A stretch of DNA of 64,000 nucleotides, taken from positions 62,001 through 126,000 of the forward strand of contig JAJZBL010000003.1 of the NCBI GenBank assembly GCA_021798935.1. The letters run 5' to 3'. Positions 18,880 through 29,073 of this stretch are shown one piece after another. Positions within the stretch are counted from its first letter, which is position 1. Every line of letters starts with the position of its first letter. A program made the translations under genes and the position numbers. The notes under the pieces were generated by a model, which was given only the letters and a program-made list of their open reading frames with translations, did not search any database and was not told where the DNA came from. Origin of the DNA: Microcaldota archaeon (GTDB taxonomy: Archaea > Micrarchaeota > Micrarchaeia > Micrarchaeales > Micrarchaeaceae).

Positions 18880-19527
18880 ATGGAAGAAGAAAACTTACCT
18901 AAAGAATTATTGAAAAAATACGAATTGCCGCAGTTGCCATACAAGCTAGATGCTTTGGAACCGTATATAAGCAAGGATATAATGGATTTGCATTACAATG
19001 CGCATCACAAAGGCTATGTGAATAGCAGCAATACTTTTGTTGATAGATTCAATAAAGTGATAAAAGGAGATTTGCCTGCGGGAGATTATGATATGCAAGG
19101 GCTTATGAGAGGGCTTGTATTCAACATAAATGGACACAAGCTTCACTCATTATATTGGAATAATATGGGAGAGCCTGGAAAGAAGGGCGGAGGCACACCA
19201 GGAGGAGAGCTAGCAGATATGATAAACAAGCAGTATGGAAGCTTTGAAAAGTTCAAAGGCCTATTCAATGAAGCTGCAAATTCTCTTCCAGGAACAGGGT
19301 GGACTGTCCTTTATTATGAAACTGAAAACAGCAATTTGCAGATAATGACCTTTGAAAACCATTTCCAGAACCACATTGCGGAATTGCCTGTACTCATGAT
19401 AATGGATGAATTTGAGCATGCATATTACCTTCAGTACAAGAACAAAAGGGCAGACTATGTAAACGCATGGTGGAATATAGTCAACTGGGAAGAAGTTGAT
19501 AAAAAGCTTAGGAAGGTAAAGGAGTAA
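18880..19527 (+). CDS. sod: Superoxide dismutase (Fe/Mn) (start revised to MEEENLP, after GGTG)
   Basis: [56 protein letters not shown]. Confidence 0.96.
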   Translation: MEEENLPKELLKKYELPQLPYKLDALEPYISKDIMDLHYNAHHKGYVNSSNTFVDRFNKVIKGDLPAGDYDMQGLMRGLVFNINGHKLHSLYWNNMGEPGKKGGGTPGGELADMINKQYGSFEKFKGLFNEAANSLPGTGWTVLYYETENSNLQIMTFENHFQNHIAELPVLMIMDEFEHAYYLQYKNKRADYVNAWWNIVNWEEVDKKLRKVKE

Positions 19528-19571
19528 ACTATTTTTTATTGTTTCTGTTTTTCTTTAATTTTGGTGTTTAA

Positions 19572-19862
19572 TTGATTACTAAAAAAGAAGTTTTAGATGC
19601 GTTATCGCAATGCAAGGATCCTGAGATAGATGCAGATATAGTTAACCTTGGGTTGATATATGGTATAAAGATAAATGGAAACGACGTAGATTTAAAACTA
19701 ACTATGACTTCTCCTATGTGCCCTGTAACTTCTTTGATACTAGCAGATGCACAGATGCATTTGGAGAGTATAAATGGCATAGGCCAAGTAAATATTGAAC
19801 TTGTATGGGATCCTATATGGACGCCAGAAATGATGAGCGATGAACTCAAATATAGGGAGTAA
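19572..19862 (+). CDS. MIP18/PaaD-like (DUF59) Fe-S assembly protein, TTG start
   Basis: ALSQCKDPEIDADIVNLGLIYGI...LTMTSPMCPVTSLI...VELVWDPIWTPEMMS-like pattern. Confidence 0.93.
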   Translation: MITKKEVLDALSQCKDPEIDADIVNLGLIYGIKINGNDVDLKLTMTSPMCPVTSLILADAQMHLESINGIGQVNIELVWDPIWTPEMMSDELKYRE

Positions 19863-20036
19863 TATTTTCATTTCATCTTGCTATTCTCGTGTTTCTGTTG
19901 AAATTTATGCTAATTGACACGATATATACTCACTGATAAATCTAGTTTTGTTATAGCCTGCATTGTTAAATAAAATTTAGTTTATCCTTTGCCATAGGTT
20001 TATATAATTTTAATTTAATATAACTCTGTGGTAAAA

Positions 20037-20213
20037 ATGACAAAAACATTTGCATGCAGAGATATAGGAATGGACTGCGACTTTAAAGCAGAAAGTGATT
20101 CTGAAGCAGAGCTTTTAGGAAAAATAGCAATGCACGCTAAGAATGTTCATCATATGAACAATATCGATGAAGGTACGATGAAGAAGATCAAAGGAGCAAT
20201 AAAGGAAAAGTGA
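20037..20213 (+). CDS. DUF1059-like small protein
   Basis: MTKTFACRDIGMDCDFKAESDSEAELLGKIAMHAKNVHHM. Confidence 0.8.
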   Translation: MTKTFACRDIGMDCDFKAESDSEAELLGKIAMHAKNVHHMNNIDEGTMKKIKGAIKEK

Positions 20214-20330
20214 AAATTTCAAAATAATTGCTTTATTTGATTTTGAATTTTACTTTTTATATAAATTTAACTAATTTTGAAAATCGAAATTATAAAAATA
20301 GCGAGATTAAGCTGAAAAACCTAAAAACAA

Positions 20331-20648
20331 TCAACTTAAGCTTATCTCTATTTGTACAGTATCTGGAACAGTTATCCTAAGTATCTGATGCAATGCCTGA
20401 TCGCTTGCAAAGACTTTAATCATTCTCTTGTGTACACGCAGTTCCCATCTCTCAAATGTATGGCTTCCATCTGCTGCAGGGGTTTTCCTTGTTGTTTGTA
20501 CTATGTGCTTTGTAGGCAAGGGTATTGGCCCTTTTACTTTTATGTTCAGCTGCTGAGCTATGGATTTTATCTGGTTCATTATGCTATCTGCATCTGAATC
20601 TGATATACTTGATAACTTTATTACTGCAACTCCTGCCATCAAGATCAC
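20331..20648 (-). CDS. rps10: 30S ribosomal protein S10
   Basis: GPIPLPTKHIVQTTRKTPAADGSHTFERWELRVHKRMI; follows EF-1alpha as in other archaea. Confidence 0.95.
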   Translation of the reverse strand: MILMAGVAVIKLSSISDSDADSIMNQIKSIAQQLNIKVKGPIPLPTKHIVQTTRKTPAADGSHTFERWELRVHKRMIKVFASDQALHQILRITVPDTVQIEISLS

Positions 20649-21925
20649 TTTTTAGGTGCTGCAGGTGTTATATCCAGTATTTTTCCTGCTCCTACTGTTT
20701 CTCCCATATCTCTTATGGCAAACCTTCCAAGAGGGGCAAAATCGCTGAATTTCTCTGCAGACAAAGGCTTTGTTGGCTTTATCTTCACTATGGCGATGTC
20801 TCCCTGCTTTATTGTTGTTGGATTCTTCTCCAATGTTTCGCCAGTTTTAGGATCCTTTTTCTCCAGTAATTCTACAAATGTGCATGCTACCTGCGCAGTG
20901 TGTATATGGAATACTGGTGTATATCCTTTGGTTATCACATTAGGGTGGTGAAGTATTGTAACCAACGCTGTAAAGTCTCCTACTACTACAGGTGGGTTGC
21001 TTGCTGGTCCAACTACATCTCCTCTGTGTATATCTTTCCTGTCTACACCTTTTATGTTGAATCCTACATTGTCTCCAGGTTCTGCCTTTGGCAAATCGAC
21101 ATAGTGTTCTTGAATACTCTTTACATCTGTCTTTACTCCAGATGGCATGATTACTATCTGGTCACCAGGCTTCATTACACCTGTTTCTACCCTTCCTACA
21201 GGGACTGTTCCAAATCCAGGTATATTGTAAACATCCTGTATAGGCAGCCTAAGTGGTTTGTCAATAGGCTTTGATGGGACTACAAGGTTGTCCAAGCTCT
21301 GAAGAAGTGTTGGACCATTGTACCAAGGTAATTTATCGGATTTTGCTGCTACATTATCTCCTGTTAATGCAGAATATGGTACTACTTGTATCTTGTCCAA
21401 ATTCTGGTATCCGAGAGATTTTAGCATATCAAGTACTGCTTTCTTTGTCTCTTCATACTTTGCCTGCTCAAAGTTAGCAGCATCCATCTTGTTTACTCCT
21501 ATTATCATTTGGCCGATACCTAATACACTTGCTAGTATTGCGTGTTCTCTTGTCTGAGGCTGAATTCCGTTTACAGCGCTTACAACAAGGACTGCAGCAT
21601 CTGCTTGGCTTGCACCTGTTATCATGTTCTTTACAAAGTCCTTGTGCCCAGGTGCATCAATTATAGTGAAGTAATACTTATCGGTATTGAAATCCTTATG
21701 CATTATATCTATTGTTATACCTCTTTCTCTTTCTTCCTTGAGCTGGTCCATAACAAAAGCAAACTCGAAAGTTGGTTTGTTAAGCTGCTGCGTAAGCTCT
21801 TTATAACGTGCGATATCTCTATCTGTTATTACGTGTGTTTCGTAAAGCAGCCTTCCTACTGTCGTTGACTTACCGTGGTCAACGTGACCTATAAAGATAA
21901 GATTCAAGTGTGGTTTATCTGACAT
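20645..21925 (-). CDS. tuf: Translation elongation factor 1-alpha
   Basis: IGHVDHGKSTTVGRLLYE, DAPGHKDFVKNMITGASQADAAVLVV, GVNKMD. Confidence 0.98.
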   Translation of the reverse strand: MSDKPHLNLIFIGHVDHGKSTTVGRLLYETHVITDRDIARYKELTQQLNKPTFEFAFVMDQLKEERERGITIDIMHKDFNTDKYYFTIIDAPGHKDFVKNMITGASQADAAVLVVSAVNGIQPQTREHAILASVLGIGQMIIGVNKMDAANFEQAKYEETKKAVLDMLKSLGYQNLDKIQVVPYSALTGDNVAAKSDKLPWYNGPTLLQSLDNLVVPSKPIDKPLRLPIQDVYNIPGFGTVPVGRVETGVMKPGDQIVIMPSGVKTDVKSIQEHYVDLPKAEPGDNVGFNIKGVDRKDIHRGDVVGPASNPPVVVGDFTALVTILHHPNVITKGYTPVFHIHTAQVACTFVELLEKKDPKTGETLEKNPTTIKQGDIAIVKIKPTKPLSAEKFSDFAPLGRFAIRDMGETVGAGKILDITPAAPKK

Positions 21926-22131
21926 CTATTTCACCTTATATTTTTATTATTTTTTGCTAATCTATATTTAAGCCTTTTTGTTTCCTCTATATGCACAAGT
22001 CAATAAACTAAAAACCTACGAATAAAAATTTACAGAGAATCCAATAAAACCTAAATATTTCAAGCAATTTTTATTTAACATTAAACTATAAATACTTTTC
22101 GCTAAGTCCTCTCATTTTGCTCTTTCTTTAG

Positions 22132-23895
22132 TTATTTGCTTGGATTATTTTTATTCATAATCCTTATTATTTCATTGAGCGTTGCTTTATCTTCATCACT
22201 TAACAAATATGAGAAATCATTTTGCAGCAGATATTGCATTTCCTTTGTGACTTTTGTATAAAGGATCTGATTCTCCTGTATCTGCCTGCCATAGGTAGGC
22301 TCTTCCATCGATATTGCAACTTCGTCTCCTTTTTTAGCTTCTTGGAGCGGCTGCTTCTCATTTTGTATACCCTTAATCTTCCCTACTGCTACACCTGAAT
22401 CGTTTATCATTATATATCCTGGCTTAATTCTTCCTGCTATCACGCTAACCCCAAATATAGCTGGATGGGAGACTCTGAAACAGTCTCCTGCTATAAGCTC
22501 TATTTTGGATGGGAAGGTAATCCTATCTTCGGCTTCCTTTTTCTTTGCGCTGGTTTTGAGATTTACAAACTCCTTATAGGAATCTATAAGCTTGTATATC
22601 ACATTTTCGCTTATTATCTTTACGCCACTTGTCTTAGCTTCCTCTTCAGCGTCATTATCTATGGATACATTAAATGCCAATATCACAGCATACAGTGAAT
22701 CTGTGCTGTACATTGAGAATGCATCCATGATGTCTCTCTTAGTTACATTTCCTATACCCTTCTTGCTTATCTTAAAATTCTCAGACGACATAAGCTTGGA
22801 GATCGCTTCCAAGCTGCCAATTGAATCTGCTTTTAATATTACACCCGCATTGTCCGTTTTAAAGACGTCTGCCATTTCTGATTTTATTATATTCTTATAA
22901 TCTTCGTCTCCCGTAACTGCAATTATTGGAGAGCCAGGCATAGCATCCTCTATCCCTACCGCTGCTATCTTTATTCCAGAAGCCGCACTTACAGAATCTA
23001 CGTAATAGAATTTATTTGCAGATGTTCCAATTTCGTGCATTGGCTTAGGCTTTAAAAGTGCTTTTACCTTTGTAATTTTTACTTCGTTGTTTGAATCTGC
23101 AAATGCAACTTGATCATTGATATGCAGAGTGCCATCATATATTATTACATCCAATGTGGTCCCCAGACCTTTAATTTCCTTCTTCTCAAGTATGCTTCCT
23201 TTAGCAGGTCCATTTACCTCTATGTTAAGTTTTAGCTCTAAAAATCTTTGCGACAATCCAGATACCACCATAAGTAGCTCTGCTATCCCCTCCCCGGTCT
23301 TTGCGCTGACCGGTATTATAGCAAGTTCATTCTGAAAATTAGACACTCTGCTATACAATTCGCTGTTGAACCCTAACTCGCTGAACCTTCCGATCAATTC
23401 ATAAATTTTATTGTCAAGTAAATCCTGTACCGATTTGCTCTGCTTTCCATAAGATACTTGGAAACTATTAGTCTTATTTACCATCCATCCTGTAAGAAGG
23501 TCTATTTTGTTTGCAGCTACCACAAACGGTGTTTTATACTCCTTCAATATATTTATCGCTTCTATAGTTTGTGGCTGAAAACCTTGGGTTATGTCCACAA
23601 CCACTATTGCCATATCTGCAATGCTTCCGCCTCTTCTCCTTAAATTTGTAAATGCTTCGTGCCCTGGTGTATCTATGAAAAGGAGCCCAGGTATCTTCAT
23701 GTTTGAGGAAGAAAAATTTGGAATATCCTTGCATATATCGGTTATAACTGAAAGCGGCACTTCGCTAGCACCTATATGCTGCGTTATCCTGCCTGCTTCT
23801 TTGGAAGCAATTGCACTGCTACGGATTTTATCTAAGAGGGTTGTTTTTCCATGGTCTACGTGACCCATAACGGTTATAATAGGCTGCCTTATCAT
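22132..23895 (-). CDS. infB: Translation initiation factor aIF5B (IF-2)
   Basis: ITVMGHVDHGKTTLLDKIR, FIDTPGHEAFTNLRRRG, AANKIDLL. Confidence 0.97.
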   Translation of the reverse strand: MIRQPIITVMGHVDHGKTTLLDKIRSSAIASKEAGRITQHIGASEVPLSVITDICKDIPNFSSSNMKIPGLLFIDTPGHEAFTNLRRRGGSIADMAIVVVDITQGFQPQTIEAINILKEYKTPFVVAANKIDLLTGWMVNKTNSFQVSYGKQSKSVQDLLDNKIYELIGRFSELGFNSELYSRVSNFQNELAIIPVSAKTGEGIAELLMVVSGLSQRFLELKLNIEVNGPAKGSILEKKEIKGLGTTLDVIIYDGTLHINDQVAFADSNNEVKITKVKALLKPKPMHEIGTSANKFYYVDSVSAASGIKIAAVGIEDAMPGSPIIAVTGDEDYKNIIKSEMADVFKTDNAGVILKADSIGSLEAISKLMSSENFKISKKGIGNVTKRDIMDAFSMYSTDSLYAVILAFNVSIDNDAEEEAKTSGVKIISENVIYKLIDSYKEFVNLKTSAKKKEAEDRITFPSKIELIAGDCFRVSHPAIFGVSVIAGRIKPGYIMINDSGVAVGKIKGIQNEKQPLQEAKKGDEVAISMEEPTYGRQIQENQILYTKVTKEMQYLLQNDFSYLLSDEDKATLNEIIRIMNKNNPSK

Positions 23896-24012
23896 AGTGA
23901 CACTTAAAAATGTTTACATACAAAAAGTAATTAGTATATTTTTATTTGATAAACTATATAAATAATACCTAAATAGTTATACTTAAGGGATTTTTGATTA
24001 ATTGGTGTAAAA

Positions 24013-24573
24013 ATGATAGAAAGAACTCTAGTACTTATAAAACCAGATGGAGTGCAAAGGCAAATGATAGGAAAGTTGCTCAATATATTTGAGGATTCCG
24101 GGCTTAAGGTGGTCGGGTTAAAATTGGTAAAACCAAAGAAAGAAACCGTTGAGAAGCATTATGCAGCAGATGAAAAATGGATGGTTAGCGTTGGTACAAA
24201 GACAAAGGCTTCATATGCCGAAAAAGGAGTAAAATTGGACAAAACTGAATTGGAGATAGGCCAAGAGGTAAGGAACAAACTTCTGTCATATCTAGTAGGT
24301 AAGCCTACAGTTGCAATTGTATTAGAGGGTAATGAAGCTATCTATGCAGTGAGGAAAATTATAGGCTCTACAGAACCAAAAAAGGCAGATCCTGGATCTA
24401 TAAGAGGAAAATTTGGGACTGATTCTTATGCAAAAGCGGATTCTGAAGACAGAGCGGTAAGAAACTTGGTGCATGCATCTGAAGATAAAGAGAACGCCGA
24501 TAGGGAAATCTATATATGGTTTGATAAGGATGAACTTTTGTCTTATCCATCTGCAAATGAGCCTTATCTATAA
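24013..24573 (+). CDS. ndk: Nucleoside diphosphate kinase
   Basis: IERTLVLIKPDGVQRQMIGKLL; GSIRGKFGTDSY...NLVHASED with the catalytic His. Confidence 0.95.
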   Translation: MIERTLVLIKPDGVQRQMIGKLLNIFEDSGLKVVGLKLVKPKKETVEKHYAADEKWMVSVGTKTKASYAEKGVKLDKTELEIGQEVRNKLLSYLVGKPTVAIVLEGNEAIYAVRKIIGSTEPKKADPGSIRGKFGTDSYAKADSEDRAVRNLVHASEDKENADREIYIWFDKDELLSYPSANEPYL

Positions 24574-24624
24574 TAAGGCTTAAAAATAAATTGATACTTA
24601 GAATTTAGGATATATCATTTATCC

Positions 24625-24933
24625 TCAGTTATATTCACCATAATAACTTATGGTGCTCATATATAGTTCGGATAGACTTGTATCCTGATTTATTACATTT
24701 ATGTAATTCGGTTTGTATTTCAATATTTCGGAATTTACTGATTCCTCTGTTATGAAATCTACGTTTTCAGGTATTTTTCTAAAAGGTATCTTTACCTGCT
24801 TACCAAATAATATTAGCACTTTATATTTGCTTAAGGATACTTCTGAAAGTTCCATAAGCGATTTTATAGTAAGATAATTTTCAGAATTAACCACAAATAG
24901 GATATCAACTTCTTCGGGATGCATATTATTCAA
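24625..24933 (-). CDS. Hypothetical protein (Rossmann-like pattern)
   Basis: 102-aa ORF alone on this strand; pattern VDILFVVNSENY...KVLILFGKQ. Confidence 0.5.
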   Translation of the reverse strand: MNNMHPEEVDILFVVNSENYLTIKSLMELSEVSLSKYKVLILFGKQVKIPFRKIPENVDFITEESVNSEILKYKPNYINVINQDTSLSELYMSTISYYGEYN

Positions 24934-25162
24934 GTTTGGGATCTTAACACCTATAGCAAATCATTAAACTTGAATGTATATAATGCATAAAAGATATAAA
25001 AGCTTTTGGTAACCGTTTACATTGTTTATAAATTCAAACCAAAATAACAATAAACCAAATTGGCTATTTACTGTATCAGGCTATTGCTATTTCAGGATTG
25101 GGGCTTTTTATTTTAAAAAATGCACTTTTATATATTTTTATTGCCATTTTAATTTGGTAATA

Positions 25163-26827
25163 ATGTTTGATTCCATAAAATTTGAGGACATCTTGGAGGA
25201 TCTGAAAACTTTAAGATTCGACAAAGCTCTTAAGGACTGCCAAAAATATGAGAGGGGGTTTGCTTCAGATTCTGCACTTAATAAATATATTACAGAATTT
25301 ATAGCAGCTGGGATAGGAATCAATAAGTTTAATTCATCATTAGCAAGAGATTATGCATTTAAGCTTATTAAAATGGATCCAAATGACATATCAAAGATTA
25401 TGCTATCCGCTTCATATCTTATTGAAAGTGATTATGAAAACTCTATAAAATCGATAACTGACATAATACAGAATAACTCATCTGATAGCTATCTGCAGCT
25501 GTCTTATATCAATGAAAGGCCTGCAATTTATATAATGGCAAGCCTTATCATGTTTGGCTCGGGTGACCTCCCTGATTCACTTTCTATGATAAAATATGCT
25601 ATATCAGATGATTCAAGAGGTCGTTTTCTTGGCAATGAGCTGCTAATAGAAGCAATGATATACATATCCAAAAGTGATAATGTAAAGGCTATGGCAGATC
25701 TTACCAATGCTCTACAGCTTGGATATAAATCTAATCAGGATATTATAGACAAATTGCTAAAATTTGCCAGGGGGAACAACAATGAATACAGCAAGCTTAT
25801 GCCAATTTTCTATAACATAAGGACAGATTTTATAAAGGATCTGTCATATGACATGATTTATAATGTTGTTTTCAAGAGCACTAAAAATGATTATTATTCG
25901 GGTGAAATGAACACTAATAGCACTGGTGTTACCTCTTTCGCTTCTGCAGAAAAGCCAAAAGAGAGATACTCGGACCTCGTTGATATGGAGGAACAGAAAG
26001 ATGAACTTAGCAAGTATATAATATACCCCCTTAAATACTCAGATAACCTGTCCAGCTACGGAATAAAGGTTGGTGGGGGTGTACTCCTTTATGGCCCTCC
26101 GGGATGCGGAAAGACCTATGTTGTGATGGCAACCGCAGGAGAAGCCGAAGTAAAATTCATAGATGTGAAGATACCTGATGTAATCGATGCTTTGGTAGGC
26201 AACACTGAAAAAAATATACATAACTTATTTGAATATGCAAGGGAAAATTCGCCATCAATACTGTTCTTTGATGAACTGGATGCTTTAGGTGTAAGCAGGG
26301 ACGAAACTGGAAATGCACCTTGGATGAGACAGGCAGTCAACACGATGCTGAGCGAGATGAATAACCTTTATGATAAAGGATATAAGGTACTCGTTGTTGG
26401 AGCAACCAATGAACCATGGCTTATAGATCCTGCGCTTAGGAGATCAGGAAGATTCGGAAATATAATGTACATTCCTCCTCCTACAAAACCTATCAGGATA
26501 AAGCTTTTCCAAAGTTATCTAAAGGGCAAGCCAATCTCAAATGATATAGATTTCGATAAACTGGGAGATTTGACTAAGGGTGCATCTCACTCTGATATAA
26601 AGTCAATCTGTGAAGATTCTAGTAGGGAGGTATGGGCTAAATCTATAAAAACAAATGTTCAAAACCTGCCTATAAGTATGAATGATCTTTTAACTTCTTT
26701 ATCTAAGATAAAGTTTGTTGTCCCTGAATGGTATAGGTCCGCAGTAAACTACCTGGGAGATGGCTTAAATGATTACCCAGAGTTAAAGGAGGATATGCTA
26801 AGATTTTTCAACAAAGGGCAGAATTAA
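25163..26827 (+). CDS. AAA ATPase with helical-repeat N-terminal domain (start revised to MFDSIKFED)
   Basis: LLYGPPGCGKT, ILFFDELDAL, second region of homology GATNEPWLIDPALRRSGRFG; ~270-aa helical N-terminus. Confidence 0.9.
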   Translation: MFDSIKFEDILEDLKTLRFDKALKDCQKYERGFASDSALNKYITEFIAAGIGINKFNSSLARDYAFKLIKMDPNDISKIMLSASYLIESDYENSIKSITDIIQNNSSDSYLQLSYINERPAIYIMASLIMFGSGDLPDSLSMIKYAISDDSRGRFLGNELLIEAMIYISKSDNVKAMADLTNALQLGYKSNQDIIDKLLKFARGNNNEYSKLMPIFYNIRTDFIKDLSYDMIYNVVFKSTKNDYYSGEMNTNSTGVTSFASAEKPKERYSDLVDMEEQKDELSKYIIYPLKYSDNLSSYGIKVGGGVLLYGPPGCGKTYVVMATAGEAEVKFIDVKIPDVIDALVGNTEKNIHNLFEYARENSPSILFFDELDALGVSRDETGNAPWMRQAVNTMLSEMNNLYDKGYKVLVVGATNEPWLIDPALRRSGRFGNIMYIPPPTKPIRIKLFQSYLKGKPISNDIDFDKLGDLTKGASHSDIKSICEDSSREVWAKSIKTNVQNLPISMNDLLTSLSKIKFVVPEWYRSAVNYLGDGLNDYPELKEDMLRFFNKGQN

Positions 26828-26828
26828 T

Positions 26829-27995
26829 CTAAATAATTTGTGCAGGCAGTCGGCTTTTAGCTCTGCTGCTTGATAACAGCAGTGGCATTATCAATGACAT
26901 TATTATTGTGCCTACCAGTATTATTGCATAAATTTGGCTATTTATTATGTTATTTTGGAATGCTATAGAAGCGATAACTATTCCTACTGCACCCCTGCTT
27001 CCTAAAATTCCCACAACCTCTCTTTGAGGTATATTTCTGATATGCCTTTTGGCATTGAAGTAATTCATAATGCCTCCAACTAAAAGGCTTATTCCTACCA
27101 ATATTACCAAAAGAACTATGTACTTTGAGCTTGGTATCTTAAACTCTAATCCTGCAATGCTGAAGAATACAGGTATAAAGAAGCTGTCATTTAGCCTTCT
27201 GAAGGTATCTTTAAGCATCCTTGTAGTACGTGTTCCAACTGTAGTTTTGTGTATGAGCATTCCTGCAAATACTGCTCCTAAAACATAGGTTATGCCTATT
27301 ATCTGCAGTATTGCGGACACTAGTAAGCTCATAATCAGCACTAAGGCAAATATAGTATCCTCTTTCCGGTTATCTAAGAGCTTCTTGAAGAATGATCTAA
27401 TAACCCTGCCATGATACCTCAATTCTCTATCTATGTAAAGGAGCATTAGCAAAAATATCAGTACACCCGCAACAGTCAAAATTAGATGCGAGGATTGCAT
27501 TACTGCTGCTAGTATTACAAATGCAATTATATCTGTAAAAATCACTGCAGATAATATCTTTAACCCTCCTTCAGTGTGAATCAATGAATAACGGTAGATC
27601 AGGACAGATATTATAGAGATTGAAGGAACTCCTATTGCAATAGACGCTATAATAGACTCTGATACAGGGATATTCAGTAGGTATATGCTTACAAAGCACA
27701 TCAGTATTACGGGTATTATAAAAGATGAAAGGGTAAACCTTATTGAACTTTTAATGTGATTGGTCAATGTTTCTGTTGTTATCTCTATTCCTATAAAAAG
27801 CAGTATGAAGAATATTGCAACCTCTGCTATTCCTGACAACAATGGAGATGGAGATATGATATTAAGCAGAGATGGGCCTAATATCATGCCCGCAATTATC
27901 TGCCCTACAATATCAGTTATACCAAATCTCTCCAGTAACTTGCCTAAAGATATTGACACTGCTAACAACAATAGGAGTGCTATTAAGATTTCCAT
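26829..27995 (-). CDS. Cation/proton antiporter (CPA2/KefB-like membrane domain)
   Basis: Multi-TM; GITDIVGQIIAGMILGPSLL, GSRGAVGIVIASIAF. Confidence 0.88.
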   Translation of the reverse strand: MEILIALLLLLAVSISLGKLLERFGITDIVGQIIAGMILGPSLLNIISPSPLLSGIAEVAIFFILLFIGIEITTETLTNHIKSSIRFTLSSFIIPVILMCFVSIYLLNIPVSESIIASIAIGVPSISIISVLIYRYSLIHTEGGLKILSAVIFTDIIAFVILAAVMQSSHLILTVAGVLIFLLMLLYIDRELRYHGRVIRSFFKKLLDNRKEDTIFALVLIMSLLVSAILQIIGITYVLGAVFAGMLIHKTTVGTRTTRMLKDTFRRLNDSFFIPVFFSIAGLEFKIPSSKYIVLLVILVGISLLVGGIMNYFNAKRHIRNIPQREVVGILGSRGAVGIVIASIAFQNNIINSQIYAIILVGTIIMSLIMPLLLSSSRAKSRLPAQII

Positions 27996-28182
27996 ATTTT
28001 TATTTTAGATTTCGTATTTATAAATAGTGATGTCTAACACACTTGAATTATTTAGATTTACACCACATTGGATTATATAAATAATTAGCATTAACTTTTG
28101 CAGATTTTGATGATGTGGTTTTAGATTTAGAAACGCAAGCAAGGAAATCTATGCTATTTGCATACGGGAGGACAACACTTAA

Positions 28183-28569
28183 TTAAGGTTTAGACGTATT
28201 AGAAAATCTAAGATCAATTTGTTCGTAAGCCTCCTCTACAGTCTCAAGCAGCCTAATGAGGTTATTGTATATTTCAGGTAAGGGCTCATTTTCTATACTC
28301 TCTGCAAATAAAAGCATTTCTTTAAGTTGTGGGTAAAGAGATGGGTCTATTAAATCTTTTTCTAAAAGGAGATTTGGTATTGAATTTAAATCTATAACAT
28401 TGCCAAATTCTTCAGATAATTTTTTGGCAAGTATGTTGCAGTAGTCCTTTATAATCGGCTTGATATTGTTATTTGAGCAATATTTCAAAAATTCACTCTC
28501 GCTAAGCTTGGATAAATACTCAATCTTGCGGTAGGGGGTTGTATTCGTTATAGATTCCATCTTTATCAT
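28183..28569 (-). CDS. Hypothetical helical protein
   Basis: 128-aa acidic helical ORF with no overlapping alternative. Confidence 0.5.
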   Translation of the reverse strand: MIKMESITNTTPYRKIEYLSKLSESEFLKYCSNNNIKPIIKDYCNILAKKLSEEFGNVIDLNSIPNLLLEKDLIDPSLYPQLKEMLLFAESIENEPLPEIYNNLIRLLETVEEAYEQIDLRFSNTSKP

Positions 28570-28636
28570 TTTATATTTTTTAATTGATAATTAATCTAAG
28601 TTTATTAATTTTTAGGTTTTATTATAATTGATTTGA

Positions 28637-29017
28637 ATGCAAAATATTTCTGTTTTATCATTAAAAAGCCTATTCGATAAGTTGAAATATGCATTTGATA
28701 ATTTTGGCCAAATCACAGATAAAATGAAATCCAATTACAATTCTATATCTAAAGATGAATTAGTTGAGCTAATAAAATTTACAAGTTCCAAATTGGATAA
28801 TGGAGAGGAGATCGTAGAGAACAAGAAGATATTAGATGCACTTGATGCTTTTTACAATAATGTTACTTTGATGAATCAGCTTGAAGAGAACAAAAAGGAT
28901 CTTGTTGAACTAATAAATTCAATAGAAAATTATTTAGAACAGAATAAAAGCAATGACGATGAATTAAATAGCAAAATATCTGATAAGTTAGATCAAATCA
29001 AAAAATTTGTTAGATAA
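28637..29017 (+). CDS. Hypothetical helical (coiled-coil-like) protein
   Basis: 126-aa ORF with heptad-like pattern. Confidence 0.5.
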   Translation: MQNISVLSLKSLFDKLKYAFDNFGQITDKMKSNYNSISKDELVELIKFTSSKLDNGEEIVENKKILDALDAFYNNVTLMNQLEENKKDLVELINSIENYLEQNKSNDDELNSKISDKLDQIKKFVR

Positions 29018-29073
29018 TAGTTTTCTGAAATTTGAAAGAAATATGATTTTCTAGGATATATTTTTAAATAAAT

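Noticed and set aside
23534-23734. 66-aa minus-strand ORF with basic composition
   Set aside because: Alternative frame inside infB; GTPase motifs run through in the main frame.
28105-28115. Possible C/D box sRNA start (TTTGATGATG)
   Set aside because: Does not match RTGATGA and no convincing D box or internal C'/D' pair nearby.
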